From NCBI RefSeq assembly GCF_000686125.1, contig NZ_JMMA01000002.1, positions 2,418,001-2,482,000 of the forward strand: a stretch of DNA of 64,000 nt. Direction: 5' to 3'. A model generated the notes under the pieces. The model was not told the origin of the DNA, did no database searches, and saw nothing but the letters and a program-made list of their open reading frames with translations. Origin of the DNA: Ruminococcus sp. NK3A76 (GTDB lineage: Bacteria > Bacillota > Clostridia > Oscillospirales > Ruminococcaceae). Each line of letters starts with the position of its first letter. Within the stretch, counting starts at the first letter, position 1. A program made the position numbers and the translations under genes. This document shows, piece after piece, positions 51,671-59,754 of this stretch.

Positions 51671-52647
51671 ATGATAAAAACTTAAAAGCACTCGAGCTTA
51701 TGTCAGGCATAGACGAGCAGTTTCTCACGGAAGAGAAGAGCATAAGAGTATCACACACAAGACCCAAAAGGCTTATAGCCATAGCGGCAGCGGCTGCGGC
51801 GCTGACGGCTGTTTTCACGATAGGCGCAGTTGCGGCAGTCAGGAGCAACATCATCTCAAACAAGGAAAACGTCGCCCACGAATATGATGACAGCGATGTA
51901 ATGAGCGTAATTGAAAAGACCGAGCAGCAGCCCGCCTACTATCAGAACGAACACATCAGACTGACGGTAGACACCGTGCTTGCCGACAAATACTATGTAA
52001 AATGTACAGCCACATTACAGGCACTTGATGATGCGGGCAGAGATTATTTAGAAAAGCTGCTCATTCTCCCCGAAGATGTCGAGCTGATGACCGAAGACGA
52101 GTTTTTAGGCTATGATTCGGGTCAGCAGATACCTTTTATGGAGGCTTTTGACAAAAGCGGCAGCCTGCTCTCATATATGAACGGCACAGCAGACCTTATG
52201 TACGGCAAGCAGGGCGAAAATGGCGAAATGACCTTCACATTCAGCGTGAACAAAAACCGACTTGCGGGTAATGAGGATATTATCGTCAGGGCATTTGACT
52301 TCTCGACTATCACAAGCAAGAATATGGGTCTTGATGATATTCAGCCCGGTATCTTTGAGGGTATCGGCGATATTGAGATAAACGCCACGACCAACCTCAA
52401 AGACGTAACTCTCACAGCAGATGACGGCAGCAGCGTTTACTTCTCCGAGCTTGGTATTCGCACAGACACCACCGCAGACGGAGTGGAAAACACCTTCACC
52501 AACAACGCCGAGTCTGTCCTCACCTTCAAGGACGGCAGCACGCAGACCTTTAAGGTAGTTGACGTTACCTTCGGCGCACAACACTTTGATGTTGATAACA
52601 TCGCAAGCTTCAGCTACAACGGCAATACCTACACCCCCGAAAACTGA
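51667..52647 (+). CDS. Membrane anti-sigma factor, DUF4179-like
   Basis: 326 residues from the ATG at 51667, with GGAGG upstream. A cytoplasmic N-terminus (1-36) is followed by one helix (about 37-58, AIAAAAAALTAVFTIGAVAA). The extracytoplasmic domain of about 265 residues begins NIISNKENVAHEYDDSDVM and has TVDTVLADKYYVKCTATLQA. This is the plan of DUF4179 anti-sigma proteins next to ECF genes. It presumably binds the sigma until a cell-surface signal arrives. Confidence 0.85.
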   Translation: MNDKNLKALELMSGIDEQFLTEEKSIRVSHTRPKRLIAIAAAAAALTAVFTIGAVAAVRSNIISNKENVAHEYDDSDVMSVIEKTEQQPAYYQNEHIRLTVDTVLADKYYVKCTATLQALDDAGRDYLEKLLILPEDVELMTEDEFLGYDSGQQIPFMEAFDKSGSLLSYMNGTADLMYGKQGENGEMTFTFSVNKNRLAGNEDIIVRAFDFSTITSKNMGLDDIQPGIFEGIGDIEINATTNLKDVTLTADDGSSVYFSELGIRTDTTADGVENTFTNNAESVLTFKDGSTQTFKVVDVTFGAQHFDVDNIASFSYNGNTYTPEN

Positions 52648-52661
52648 ACCCAAACAGCACA

Positions 52662-52697
52662 ACGCCCCGAAACGGCATCATAACCGTTTCGGGGCGT
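52662..52697. terminator. Bidirectional hairpin between convergent genes
   Basis: ACGCCCCGAAACGG (52662-52675) pairs perfectly with CCGTTTCGGGGCGT (52684-52697). T-tracts are modest on both sides. Confidence 0.85.
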
Positions 52698-52709
52698 ATT
52701 CATATCCTT

Positions 52710-53663
52710 TTAGAAATACTTTAAAAGCTCTCCCCTTACGCTGTCAAGTCTGGGCTCGCTGAGACCGAAATCCATGCCCCTGAAGCTCCATGCGCTTCTT
52801 GCAATGCCGTATTTCTCAAACACCCTGTTGATAGCCTTATACCATTTGAGCGTGTCCTCGGGAGATACAATGTCTATGCAGCCGTACTCGCCGCAGTAGA
52901 GGTCTGTGCCCTCAGCCCTGGCCTTCTCGATCGCCGAGCCGAACATCTTCTCAAAGTATTCATCATCGACCTCTGACTCCTCAAAGCTCACACGCTCCTC
53001 GGGCTTGATAAGGTCTGTCCAGTATGCGCCCTGATGTGTGAATTTCAGCGGGTCGTAGCTGTGGAAGTTGTATACCACCTTGTCGTCATATGGCTTCTCC
53101 AGCGCTGCAACAGCCGATGCGTGGTTGTTCCAGTAGCTGCCTACTATGATTATCGTGTCGGGGGCATACTTTCTTATCCTGCCTATGCAAGTCTTTATGA
53201 CCTTGTTCCAGACGCCGATGAACTTATCATCTGTAACTTCGTTTAAAAGCTCGAAAGCAGCATCGTCGCTGTACTTGCCAAAGCGCTTTGCCATCTCCTC
53301 CCAGAGCTTGTAGAATCTCTCCTGATACTCCTCGCTCTCGAAGAAACCGTGCTCGTTCTCGCTGTAGTAGTCAAACGAGAAGCCTGCTGTCTTGTGCAGG
53401 TCAAGCACTATCTTAAGGCCGTTCTTCTTTGCATAGCCTATAGCTCTTTCGATGTGGGCATAGCCCTGCTCGTTCACCGAGCCGTCAGCGTTCTCTAAGA
53501 TATTGTAGTCAAAGGGAAGCCTTACATGGTCAAGCCCCCATGAGGCGATAGTCGCAAAGTCTTCCTCCTTGATGAAGTTGTTGAGCCTGTCGTCGCTGTA
53601 ATCGCACTGCGAGAGCCAGCCGCCGAGGTCTACTCCCCTGTAAAAGCCTTTTTCCTTAAGCAT
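52710..53663 (-). CDS. Glycoside hydrolase family 5 glucanase, no signal peptide
   Basis: 317 residues from the ATG at 53663 (GGAGGAAG upstream). It has GH5 motifs RGVDLGGWLSQCDY, DHVRLPFDYNIL and IVLDLHKTAG. The acid/base glutamate is in FELLNEVTD near residue 140, NFHSYDPLKFTHQGAYW follows, and the nucleophile is in LYCGEYGC near residue 255. There is no signal peptide or carbohydrate-binding module, so it probably acts inside the cell on imported oligosaccharides. It follows the GH16 lipoprotein on the same strand. Confidence 0.93.
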   Translation of the reverse strand: MLKEKGFYRGVDLGGWLSQCDYSDDRLNNFIKEEDFATIASWGLDHVRLPFDYNILENADGSVNEQGYAHIERAIGYAKKNGLKIVLDLHKTAGFSFDYYSENEHGFFESEEYQERFYKLWEEMAKRFGKYSDDAAFELLNEVTDDKFIGVWNKVIKTCIGRIRKYAPDTIIIVGSYWNNHASAVAALEKPYDDKVVYNFHSYDPLKFTHQGAYWTDLIKPEERVSFEESEVDDEYFEKMFGSAIEKARAEGTDLYCGEYGCIDIVSPEDTLKWYKAINRVFEKYGIARSAWSFRGMDFGLSEPRLDSVRGELLKYF

Positions 53664-53689
53664 ATTTTCTTCCTCCAATTATTCCTTTA

Positions 53690-54514
53690 TTATTCGTCAA
53701 AGGGAGTGAACTTCACCCACTCGTACTCAGCTGTAAGCGGTATATTGCTGTCGTCAAACCTGTTGAGCCAGCCGTCAACGCCCTTGCCTGCCCATACGTT
53801 AGCCATTATCTTGCTCTCTGTAGAGGGGAGGTTGTCTGTTGCCGTGTAGACCTCAACGCCGTCAACGAACCATACTATCTTGTCCTTGTGCCACTCAAAG
53901 GCGTATGTGTGGAAATCCTCGGAAGCGTCAAAGCCGAGGTCGTGCATATGCTCGTGGTTGCCCTGGCTGTTGGTGAAGTAGTTAAACTGCACCTTTGTTG
54001 TGTCCTTGCCGAGGATCTCGATGTCTATCTCGTCCCACGGGTTGTTGTCAGAGGGGCCTGTGTAGGTAAAGAGCGATGTTACGACACCGTCATTCTTTAT
54101 AGCCTTGATGCTTGCCTCATATCTGCCGTAGCCGTAGAAATCCTTCGTCCTGAACTCGCCGCCGGAGTAAGGTATACCCTGCTCCTCACGGGGGTCATTG
54201 TCTATCACGAGCTGCATCTTGCCGTTTTCAAATTTTGTGTTTTCCTCTCTCCAGAAAACATTGAACATACTTCCGTTCGTCCAGCCGTTAGAGCACTCTG
54301 CAAAGGAAGGCATACCCTCTGAGAAGTCAGCATACATACCCTCGTCTGTCTTGTATGATTTAGTATCTGCTGCACCGCTGTCAGCTGCCGAGGAAGCCGC
54401 CTGCGAGCTGCCCGATGATGCGCTGTCAGCCGATGAAGACGAGCTGCCGTCACCGCAGGCTGTCATCATAAGTGCTGCAAGCACGAGCGAAAATACCATA
54501 CCCTTTCTTATCAT
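53690..54514 (-). CDS. Glycoside hydrolase family 16 lipoprotein, lichenase-like
   Basis: 274 residues from the ATG at 54514 (GGAGGAA upstream). The lipoprotein signal ends in the lipobox MMTAC near residue 19, then a serine/alanine linker to about residue 55. The GH16 domain has [20 protein letters not shown], the catalytic DEIDIEILG near residue 160 with both glutamates, and [18 protein letters not shown]. It is expected to cut mixed-linkage beta-1,3-1,4-glucan at the outer face of the membrane. Confidence 0.94.
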   Translation of the reverse strand: MIRKGMVFSLVLAALMMTACGDGSSSSSADSASSGSSQAASSAADSGAADTKSYKTDEGMYADFSEGMPSFAECSNGWTNGSMFNVFWREENTKFENGKMQLVIDNDPREEQGIPYSGGEFRTKDFYGYGRYEASIKAIKNDGVVTSLFTYTGPSDNNPWDEIDIEILGKDTTKVQFNYFTNSQGNHEHMHDLGFDASEDFHTYAFEWHKDKIVWFVDGVEVYTATDNLPSTESKIMANVWAGKGVDGWLNRFDDSNIPLTAEYEWVKFTPFDE

Positions 54515-54660
54515 TTCAAGTTCCTCCTTCAATTAGCCGTTCACTGTGTTTTTTGCGTTTTTCATTGTATGTATTATATCATCTGACAAGGCAAAATAAT
54601 ATAATAGTTTTCGCCTTTATATCAAATCTGTAACATAAGAAAAAAGTTCATATACTTATA

Positions 54661-54832
54661 GGCAACACCGCACGAAGATTGTGCGCAAATTGCGCAGTCA
54701 GCTTTTTCGTCAGATTGCACAGATTTTCCGAAGGAATACTACCGTATTTCAAGGAAAAAATGTGTAATATGACGGAAAAGATGCAAGTAAGTTGCGTACA
54801 AAGCCTTCAGGCGGTCTTTGTGCGGTGTTGCC
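54661..54832. mobile_element. MITE copy D, upstream of the GH16 gene
   Basis: 172 bases, by reading identical to copies B and C, with TATA duplicated at 54657-54660 and 54833-54836. It lies about 147 bases before the GH16 start, so it is in or near that promoter region. Confidence 0.93.
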
Positions 54833-54892
54833 TATAAAATTCTCTCTTTAATTGCGGTCTGCCGGCTTGTTTTTCCTAAGCTTCCGGCTATA

Positions 54893-54923
54893 AAAATATC
54901 CTCTCGAAATGAGAGGATATTTT
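54893..54923. terminator. Perfect 13-bp hairpin between MITEs D and E
   Basis: AAAATATCCTCTC (54893-54905), loop GAAAT, GAGAGGATATTTT (54911-54923), then GAATTTT. It could end transcription of the pilin gene read from the minus strand or mark an unknown transcript. Confidence 0.65.
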
Positions 54924-54941
54924 GAATTTTCGGATGTTTAA

Positions 54942-55113
54942 GGCAACACCGCTGGGCCATTGTACGTCAGACACGCAGTCAAATTTTTCGTCAGATTGGC
55001 TAAATTTACCGCAGGAATACTAACGTATTTCAAGGTAAATTTGGGTAATATGACGGAAAATTTGCAAGTGGATGGCGTGCAAAGGTATCCGCCGGTGGCC
55101 CGGCGGTGTTGCC
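54942..55113. mobile_element. MITE copy E, at the pilin 3' end
   Basis: 172 bases. The ends read GGCAACACCGCTGGGCCA and the complement of GGCAACACCGCCGGGCCA, with TTAA at 54938-54941 and 55114-55117. The inner arm CTAAATTTACC matches GGTAAATTTGG, where copies B-D have CAGATTTTCC and GGAAAAAATG: both sides changed together. Confidence 0.92.
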
Positions 55114-55125
55114 TTAAAGCTCTTA

Positions 55126-55872
55126 TCAGTTGTACCAGCCGCCGAGGTTGCCGTCGGTGCCTATCTGCTTGTTTGAGAGATTAACATTGTAGGCATCTTC
55201 CGGTGCGTACTCGCCGCTGTCGGTGTAAATGGTGTTCCATGTGCCCATGCCGATAAAGTGCGCATCTGCTTTTGCATTTGCGATATACTTACCGTCGACG
55301 TAAGTTACCATTATACCCTTTCTGTATATCTGCATAAGACGTACAGTACCGTCGGTATTATACACAACGACCAGACCGAAGTTAGTCTTGCAGTCCTTCA
55401 GATACTTGGCAGCGTTCTTCTTAGATGTATTGTAACCCATAGGGTTAGTCTTTGTGCCGACTTCCCAGGTCTCGGATACCGAGTTATCAAGTGCGCCTGC
55501 AATTACCTTGTCAAGAGACTGAGAGCTGCCGCTGCTGGAACTGCCGTTAGTCTTGTAAACGACCCAGCTGTAGTTTGTGAAGGCACCGACTATCTCCTTG
55601 TTCCTGTCCTTAAAGGCCTTGCTGCTGTCCTGATCAAGATAGAGCACCTTGTTGAAGCCGTTCTCAGCTGTCTCGCCGTTTAGCATGATGTTCTTTACAA
55701 GCGATGCCTCAACTGCGGACTTGATCGTTCTTGCATCTGCGATAGCAGCCTGTATCTTTGCGTCCTTTACATATCTGTATATGGTCGGGATAAGTATAGC
55801 TGCCAGTGTTCCGATAATAGCTATAACAACTATCAGCTCAACGAGCGTAAAACCTTTCTTATTCTCTTTCAT
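55126..55872 (-). CDS. Type IV pilin-like/pseudopilin protein
   Basis: 248 residues. The prepilin signal KENKKGFTLVELIVVIAIIG has the cleaved glycine and the glutamate at +5, followed by a long N-terminal helix with ARTIKSAVEASLVKN. The globular part is rich in serine and asparagine and contains SSSGSSQ and WEVGTKTNPMGYN. In Ruminococcus albus, pilin-like proteins are linked to cellulose adhesion, so adhesion is a reasonable inference. No pilus assembly genes are in the window. It has a long AT-rich upstream region with two AAACGTTT motifs. Confidence 0.92.
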   Translation of the reverse strand: MKENKKGFTLVELIVVIAIIGTLAAILIPTIYRYVKDAKIQAAIADARTIKSAVEASLVKNIMLNGETAENGFNKVLYLDQDSSKAFKDRNKEIVGAFTNYSWVVYKTNGSSSSGSSQSLDKVIAGALDNSVSETWEVGTKTNPMGYNTSKKNAAKYLKDCKTNFGLVVVYNTDGTVRLMQIYRKGIMVTYVDGKYIANAKADAHFIGMGTWNTIYTDSGEYAPEDAYNVNLSNKQIGTDGNLGGWYN

Positions 55873-55900
55873 AATATCACCCCATTAGTTATTTCACTCC

Positions 55901-56151
55901 TGCCGATACCCCTTCGGCAATAAGTGATCTTTAAGTTCTTCCCATATACATATTATAGCACATTTCGTATAATATTGCAAATGTTTGAATTGTTCTCAAA
56001 CGTTTTAAATACTTAATTTTTCCAAAAAAAGTTATATGTATTAAGTAAAGAACTTCTTTTAAATACTCTTTTCACCCGAAAAACAATATAATTTCTTTGA
56101 TAATATATATATCGGAATAACCCGGAGATCAATAAAGTCACTTAAACGTTT
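55901..56151 (-). promoter_or_regulatory. Upstream region of the pilin gene with AAACGTTT motifs
   Basis: A leader hairpin (TGCCGA and TCGGCA, 55901-55919) lies just before the ribosome region. The palindromes CAAACGTTTTAA (55997-56008) and TTAAACGTTTGA (56142-56153) sit farther up, about 146 bases apart. The region from 55925 to 56190 is very AT-rich and holds no gene. The motif is shared with the 55-residue gene and rsmE. Confidence 0.45.
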
Positions 56152-56190
56152 GAAAAACTTAACATTAATTTTAAATGTTATATGAATTAA

Positions 56191-56242
56191 AAAAAGAAAA
56201 AGAGATGCGAGCGTTCAGACTCACATCTCTCTTTTTCTTTTA
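56191..56242 (-). terminator. Terminator of the rubredoxin gene
   Basis: On the minus strand AAGAAAAAGAGAGATG pairs with CATCTCTTTTTCTTTTTTT around a loop with an inner GAG/CTC stem. It lies about ten bases after the rubredoxin stop. Confidence 0.85.
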
Positions 56243-56252
56243 AGGATAGTGT

Positions 56253-56411
56253 TTACTGCTGTTCAAACTGATCCTTGCCGACGCCGCATAATGCGCAGGC
56301 AAAATCATCGGGAAGGTCTTCAAACTTGGTGCCGGGGGCTATTCCCATATCGGGAGCGCCCTTTTCCTCGTCGTATTCCCAGCCGCATACTGAGCAAGCA
56401 TATACTGCCAT
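56253..56411 (-). CDS. Rubredoxin
   Basis: 52 residues, too short for common gene thresholds. It begins [20 protein letters not shown] and has the second iron ligand pair in [13 protein letters not shown]; both CxxCG loops are intact. AAAGGA precedes the ATG. The single iron carries electrons in the cytoplasm, often in oxygen or peroxide defence of anaerobes. The gene stands alone with its own terminator, about 70 bases after the phosphatase gene. Confidence 0.96.
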   Translation of the reverse strand: MAVYACSVCGWEYDEEKGAPDMGIAPGTKFEDLPDDFACALCGVGKDQFEQQ

Positions 56412-56481
56412 TTTCCTTTACACCTCACTTTCACTTTTATTATTTTGCATTGATATACATAATTATTGTGTGCGTCTTGCA

Positions 56482-57129
56482 TTATAAAAGCAGCTCTCTG
56501 AGCTCTGCCACAGTGTCGGCTATCACCTCTGCGCCGTGCTCTTTAAGGAAATCTCTGCCCCTGAAGCCGTATGAAACGCCTATGCAGCCGATACCGCTGT
56601 TTTTCGCTGTCATTATATCGACATCTGAATCTCCTATATATATAGTATGCTCAGCGTCAGCGCCCAGCGCACGCATAACTTCAAGCACGCTGTCGGGGGC
56701 GGGCTTTTTGCGTATGCCCTCACGCTCGCCTATGGCTATATCGAATATGCCGCCGAAATACTCCTCGCAGAGCTTTTTCACGGCGTAGTCTGCCTTGTTG
56801 GATACAACAGCCGTGCGTATGCCGTTAGCTTTCAGCTCGCTCACAAGCTCGGGGATCCCCTCATAAGGCCTTGTCTTGTCCTTGCAGTGAACGGAATAGT
56901 AAGCGGTGAACGCCTCGTGCGTCTTCACTGTATCCTCCTCAGAAATGCCGTCGGGGGTCGCACGCTCGATGAGCTTTCTTATGCCGTTGCCGACAAACAT
57001 TCTCACCTCGTCCTTTGTACGCTTTGGATACCCCATTGATGCCAGTGCAGCATTCGCTGCATCTGCAAGGTCATCAAGCGTGTCAAGTATCGTTCCGTCA
57101 AGGTCGAATATCACATATTTGTATCTCAT
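56482..57129 (-). CDS. HAD hydrolase, phosphoglycolate phosphatase-like
   Basis: 215 residues. Motif I is FDLDGTILDTLDDL near residue 8, the cap includes AANAALASMGYPKRTKDEVRM in part, motif II TAVVSNKAD, and motif IV YIGDSDVDIMTAKNSG. Gph-like enzymes clear phosphoglycolate or act on related phosphates; substrate unproven. The start gives a clean 39-base spacing from the upstream gene. Confidence 0.92.
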   Translation of the reverse strand: MRYKYVIFDLDGTILDTLDDLADAANAALASMGYPKRTKDEVRMFVGNGIRKLIERATPDGISEEDTVKTHEAFTAYYSVHCKDKTRPYEGIPELVSELKANGIRTAVVSNKADYAVKKLCEEYFGGIFDIAIGEREGIRKKPAPDSVLEVMRALGADAEHTIYIGDSDVDIMTAKNSGIGCIGVSYGFRGRDFLKEHGAEVIADTVAELRELLL

Positions 57130-57168
57130 AGTTTTTCCTTTTCTTTATATATGGTATATCAGGGCAGC

Positions 57169-57822
57169 TCAGGACTTTACGTCCTCATCGAGCACATAGG
57201 AGAGGATAAACCGCCTGCCACCTATCACCTCGGAGATGCTGTCGTACTTAGATGCCGAGCTTGCGCTGTTGCGGCGGTTGTAGATATAGATGCTGCTGTG
57301 CTTCTTTAAAAAAGCCACCGTGTGCAGCCCCTTGGTAAAAAACAGCAGCCGCCCGGGTCCTTTGCCCTTTATCTCCCTGTTCCAGAAGGAGAGTATGCCG
57401 CAGACCGTGTCCTTATCGGCAATGTATCGCTCAAGCTCGTCTACCCTCTTAAAGCTGTGGAACGGCACGCCCTTGTGTTCAAAATAGCGCCTTATCTTTT
57501 TGGGCGAAGTGCCGAAATAACCCGAGGGAAGAAGCAGCTGCATCTTGTTCATCTCAAACTCAAACACTATCTCAGGCAGCGGTATGCTGTGCCCTGTTAG
57601 CAGCATAGCGTTTGCAACGGCTATCAGCTCGCAGCCGCACCACGAGAGCGAATTCTTGCCGTAGGTGAGCTTTTTTAGCGTCTCACCGCCCTGCCCGTGC
57701 AGCAGCTTGCCCTCGCTGCCTGCAAATGCAGCAGTGTTTGCAGCAAGGTTTTGCTGCGCTGTATTCATTCTGCCCTTTTGCAGACCCTTATACTGCTCCG
57801 GAGAGGTTATCCACTGCTTCAT
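57169..57822 (-). CDS. Cysteine-peptidase-like protein, unknown
   Basis: 217 residues from the ATG at 57822 (AAAGGAAG upstream). A cysteine lies in LSWCGCELIAVANAML near residue 70, a histidine in TKGLHTVAFLKKH near residue 165, and an asparagine in SIYIYNRRN after it. The spacing Cys-His-Asn recalls C39/papain-like folds, but no family is recognised. There is no signal peptide. It may be a peptidase or an inactive relative; moderate uncertainty. Confidence 0.7.
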   Translation of the reverse strand: MKQWITSPEQYKGLQKGRMNTAQQNLAANTAAFAGSEGKLLHGQGGETLKKLTYGKNSLSWCGCELIAVANAMLLTGHSIPLPEIVFEFEMNKMQLLLPSGYFGTSPKKIRRYFEHKGVPFHSFKRVDELERYIADKDTVCGILSFWNREIKGKGPGRLLFFTKGLHTVAFLKKHSSIYIYNRRNSASSASKYDSISEVIGGRRFILSYVLDEDVKS

Positions 57823-58126
57823 ACGCCTGCTTCCTTTCGATATATTTATACATATTATATCACACCGCAGGGCAAAAATCAACCTGTCGAATCTGGTTAC
57901 AATTTGGTTACAACAGTAACAGACATATTACGCCAATTTTGCTATTTACTGGTAATTTTACCGTTATTTTAAACTAAAACAATGCAAATCCTTTATACAT
58001 ATTGTCGTTTACGAGGAAAAATCCGCCAAAATGTTTACAGAGCGGTTAAAATGTGGTATACTATAAGTACAACAAAAATCAAACATAGAAACGCCCCACG
58101 GGCCCGTGTCCCGGAGAGGGTGTAAA

Positions 58127-58172
58127 GGCAACACCGCACAAAGACCGCCTGAAGGCTTTGTACGGTGTTGCC
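58127..58172. mobile_element. MITE copy H, 46-base deletion form
   Basis: GGCAACACCG and CGGTGTTGCC enclose a mini-hairpin (ACAAAG and CTTTGT) identical to the right terminal part of copies B-D. TAAA is duplicated at 58123-58126 and 58173-58176. It lies 30 bases before the NlpC/P60 start, in its leader. Just upstream is the perfect palindrome CACGGGCCCGTG (58097-58108). Confidence 0.85.
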
Positions 58173-58202
58173 TAAAACAACAAAGAGAGGATATGATTTT
58201 TT

Positions 58203-59354
58203 ATGAAAGAAAGAACGGTAGTCCGAACGTCGCTCTCGATAGCGACAGCATTAGTTATTTCATTATCGACACTCACCTGTGCAAGCGCTGACAACAGCGA
58301 CATCGCACAGGGGCAGGCAGCAACAGTATCATCTGTCTGCGAAAAACACAGCTTCGGCGCTCCGGCAGTCACCAAGGCAGCCACAACAGAAATCGAGGGT
58401 GAGAGAAAGCTCACCTGCACCGAATGCGGCTATGTCAAGACCGAAGTGACACCGAAGCTCATCGACATCAAGGACATCAGCATCACAAACGTATCGTCAC
58501 AGTACACCTACAACGGCAAGTCCATTCTCCCCAAGCCGGTTGTCACACTTGACAACAAGGAGCTTCTCCCGGGGAAGGATTACACAGTGACCTACGGCAC
58601 CAACCGCAACCCCGGCAAGGGCGTTGTCACGATAAAAGGCACCGGCATCTACGGCGGGAGCGTCACAAAGACATTCATCATTCTACCCCCGAAAAGCACC
58701 ATAGCAAAGGTGACATCTTCCAAGGCCGCCACAGCGACCGTAAAGATAAAAAAGACAAAGGGTGCATCAGGCTACAGGATAGCATACAGCACCGACAAGA
58801 CCTTCAAGAAAAAGAGCAAGGTAAAATACATCACCGTAAAGCCCGAAAAGCTCAGCGTGACCTTGAAGAAGCTCACAGGCGGCAAGACCTATTACGTCAA
58901 GGTGCAGGCTTTCAGGACTATCTCAGGCAAGAAGTATTACGGCAGATACAGCGCTGTCAAGAAGATAAAGATAAAGCAGACAGCCGCTCAGATAAGGGCT
59001 GCAAAGATAAAGAAGATAGTTGACTACGGCATCGCAAACGCTGGCGGCTCGTATGTTTACTGCGGTTCGAGCTTCAGGGCTACCGACTGCTCAGGCCTTA
59101 CGATGCAGTGCTTTGCACAGGCAGGCATCAGCCTCCCCCACAACGCTGCTGCACAGGCAGCCTACGGCAAGGCTGTAAGCTATAAGGATATGCAGGCAGG
59201 CGACCTGATAATCTGCTGCGGCTACGGCCATGCAGCGCTCTGCATCGGCGGCGGCAAGTTCGTCCACGCATCTAACCCTGCAAAGGGCATCACGATAGAG
59301 CCTGTAAGCCAGCTCGGCTACTACGGCATAAATACGATAAGAAGACTCATATGA
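58203..59354 (+). CDS. Secreted NlpC/P60 endopeptidase
   Basis: 383 residues. Signal peptide (1-28) is followed by CEKHSFGAPAV and CTECGYV cysteine pairs (about 45-80). Then come an Ig-like domain with VTYGTNRNPGKGVVTIKGTG, a fibronectin-like domain (about 175-255), and a C-terminal NlpC/P60 domain. Its catalytic cysteine is in ATDCSGLTMQ near residue 300, the histidine in YGHAALCIGG, and FVHASNPAKG follows. It should cut peptide stems of peptidoglycan. The leader holds MITE H. Confidence 0.93.
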   Translation: MKERTVVRTSLSIATALVISLSTLTCASADNSDIAQGQAATVSSVCEKHSFGAPAVTKAATTEIEGERKLTCTECGYVKTEVTPKLIDIKDISITNVSSQYTYNGKSILPKPVVTLDNKELLPGKDYTVTYGTNRNPGKGVVTIKGTGIYGGSVTKTFIILPPKSTIAKVTSSKAATATVKIKKTKGASGYRIAYSTDKTFKKKSKVKYITVKPEKLSVTLKKLTGGKTYYVKVQAFRTISGKKYYGRYSAVKKIKIKQTAAQIRAAKIKKIVDYGIANAGGSYVYCGSSFRATDCSGLTMQCFAQAGISLPHNAAAQAAYGKAVSYKDMQAGDLIICCGYGHAALCIGGGKFVHASNPAKGITIEPVSQLGYYGINTIRRLI

Positions 59355-59369
59355 GGCGCATCGGCTATG

Positions 59370-59510
59370 CCGCTGCTAAAATAAAAAAATAATAAAGAAA
59401 AAAGAATAACGAATAATAAAGGTATCGGCTGCGCCGATGATATTTAGATCATCGAATGCAAGCCGATACCTTTTTATTATTTCTTCTTTATTATTTATTC
59501 TTTTAGCGGT
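59370..59510. terminator. Long fold-back terminator
   Basis: About 140 bases form one long imperfect hairpin. AAAGGTATCGGCT (59419-59431) pairs with AGCCGATACCTTT (59462-59474). GATGAT/ATCATC lies near the tip, and AT-rich arms extend outward to CCGCT (59370) and AGCGG (59510). T-rich DNA follows on both strands, so it can end the NlpC message and any minus-strand transcript. Confidence 0.8.
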
Positions 59511-59622
59511 GGCTCATACAAAGCTGTAATTGTCAAATACTTCTTTATCGCCACCGCGCTTTTGCTTTACTCCCTTTTTCAAAAGTGTTACTGAGACATA
59601 TTGGTTAACCGATCATTGTGTC
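59430..59622 (-). ncRNA. Possible minus-strand RNA or small gene
   Basis: A minus-strand promoter (59629-59658) points into a region ending in the long hairpin. GCCACCGC (59551-59558) pairs with GCGGTGGC (59507-59514). One minus-strand frame reads GVKQKRGGDKEVFDNYSFV before a TGA, without an ATG or ribosome site. It may be a remnant of a mobile gene, a peptide or a non-coding RNA. I do not recognise the family. Confidence 0.4.
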
Positions 59623-59628
59623 ACCACC

Positions 59629-59658
59629 ATTATACCATAGTTTATCACGCTAAATCAA
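59629..59658 (-). promoter_or_regulatory. Minus-strand promoter
   Basis: TTGATT (59653-59658) and TATAAT (59629-59634) with an 18-base spacer on the minus strand. No minus-strand protein gene follows within reach. Confidence 0.6.
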
Positions 59659-59701
59659 TACACATTTACAGCAAATATAGCCGTTCATATTTGGGATATA
59701 C

Positions 59702-59730
59702 TTGCAATAGCCCGGATTAAGTGATATAAT
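59702..59730 (+). promoter_or_regulatory. Sigma-A promoter of the methyltransferase gene
   Basis: TTGCAA (59702-59707) and TATAAT (59725-59730), spacer 17 bases, 25 bases before the ATG. Confidence 0.85.
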
Positions 59731-59754
59731 ATCTATGAAAGGGGTGCGTAAACA

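Noticed and set aside
54515-55125. A gene between GH16 and pilin
   Set aside because: The open frames there lie in MITEs D and E and lack start signals.
58085-58126. Riboswitch before the NlpC/P60 gene
   Set aside because: The CACGGGCCCGTG palindrome and GC-rich stretch do not match the ydaO or cyclic di-GMP consensus that I know.
59500-59622. yybP-ykoY manganese riboswitch on the minus strand
   Set aside because: AAGGGAGTAAAGC is only loosely similar, and no minus-strand gene follows.
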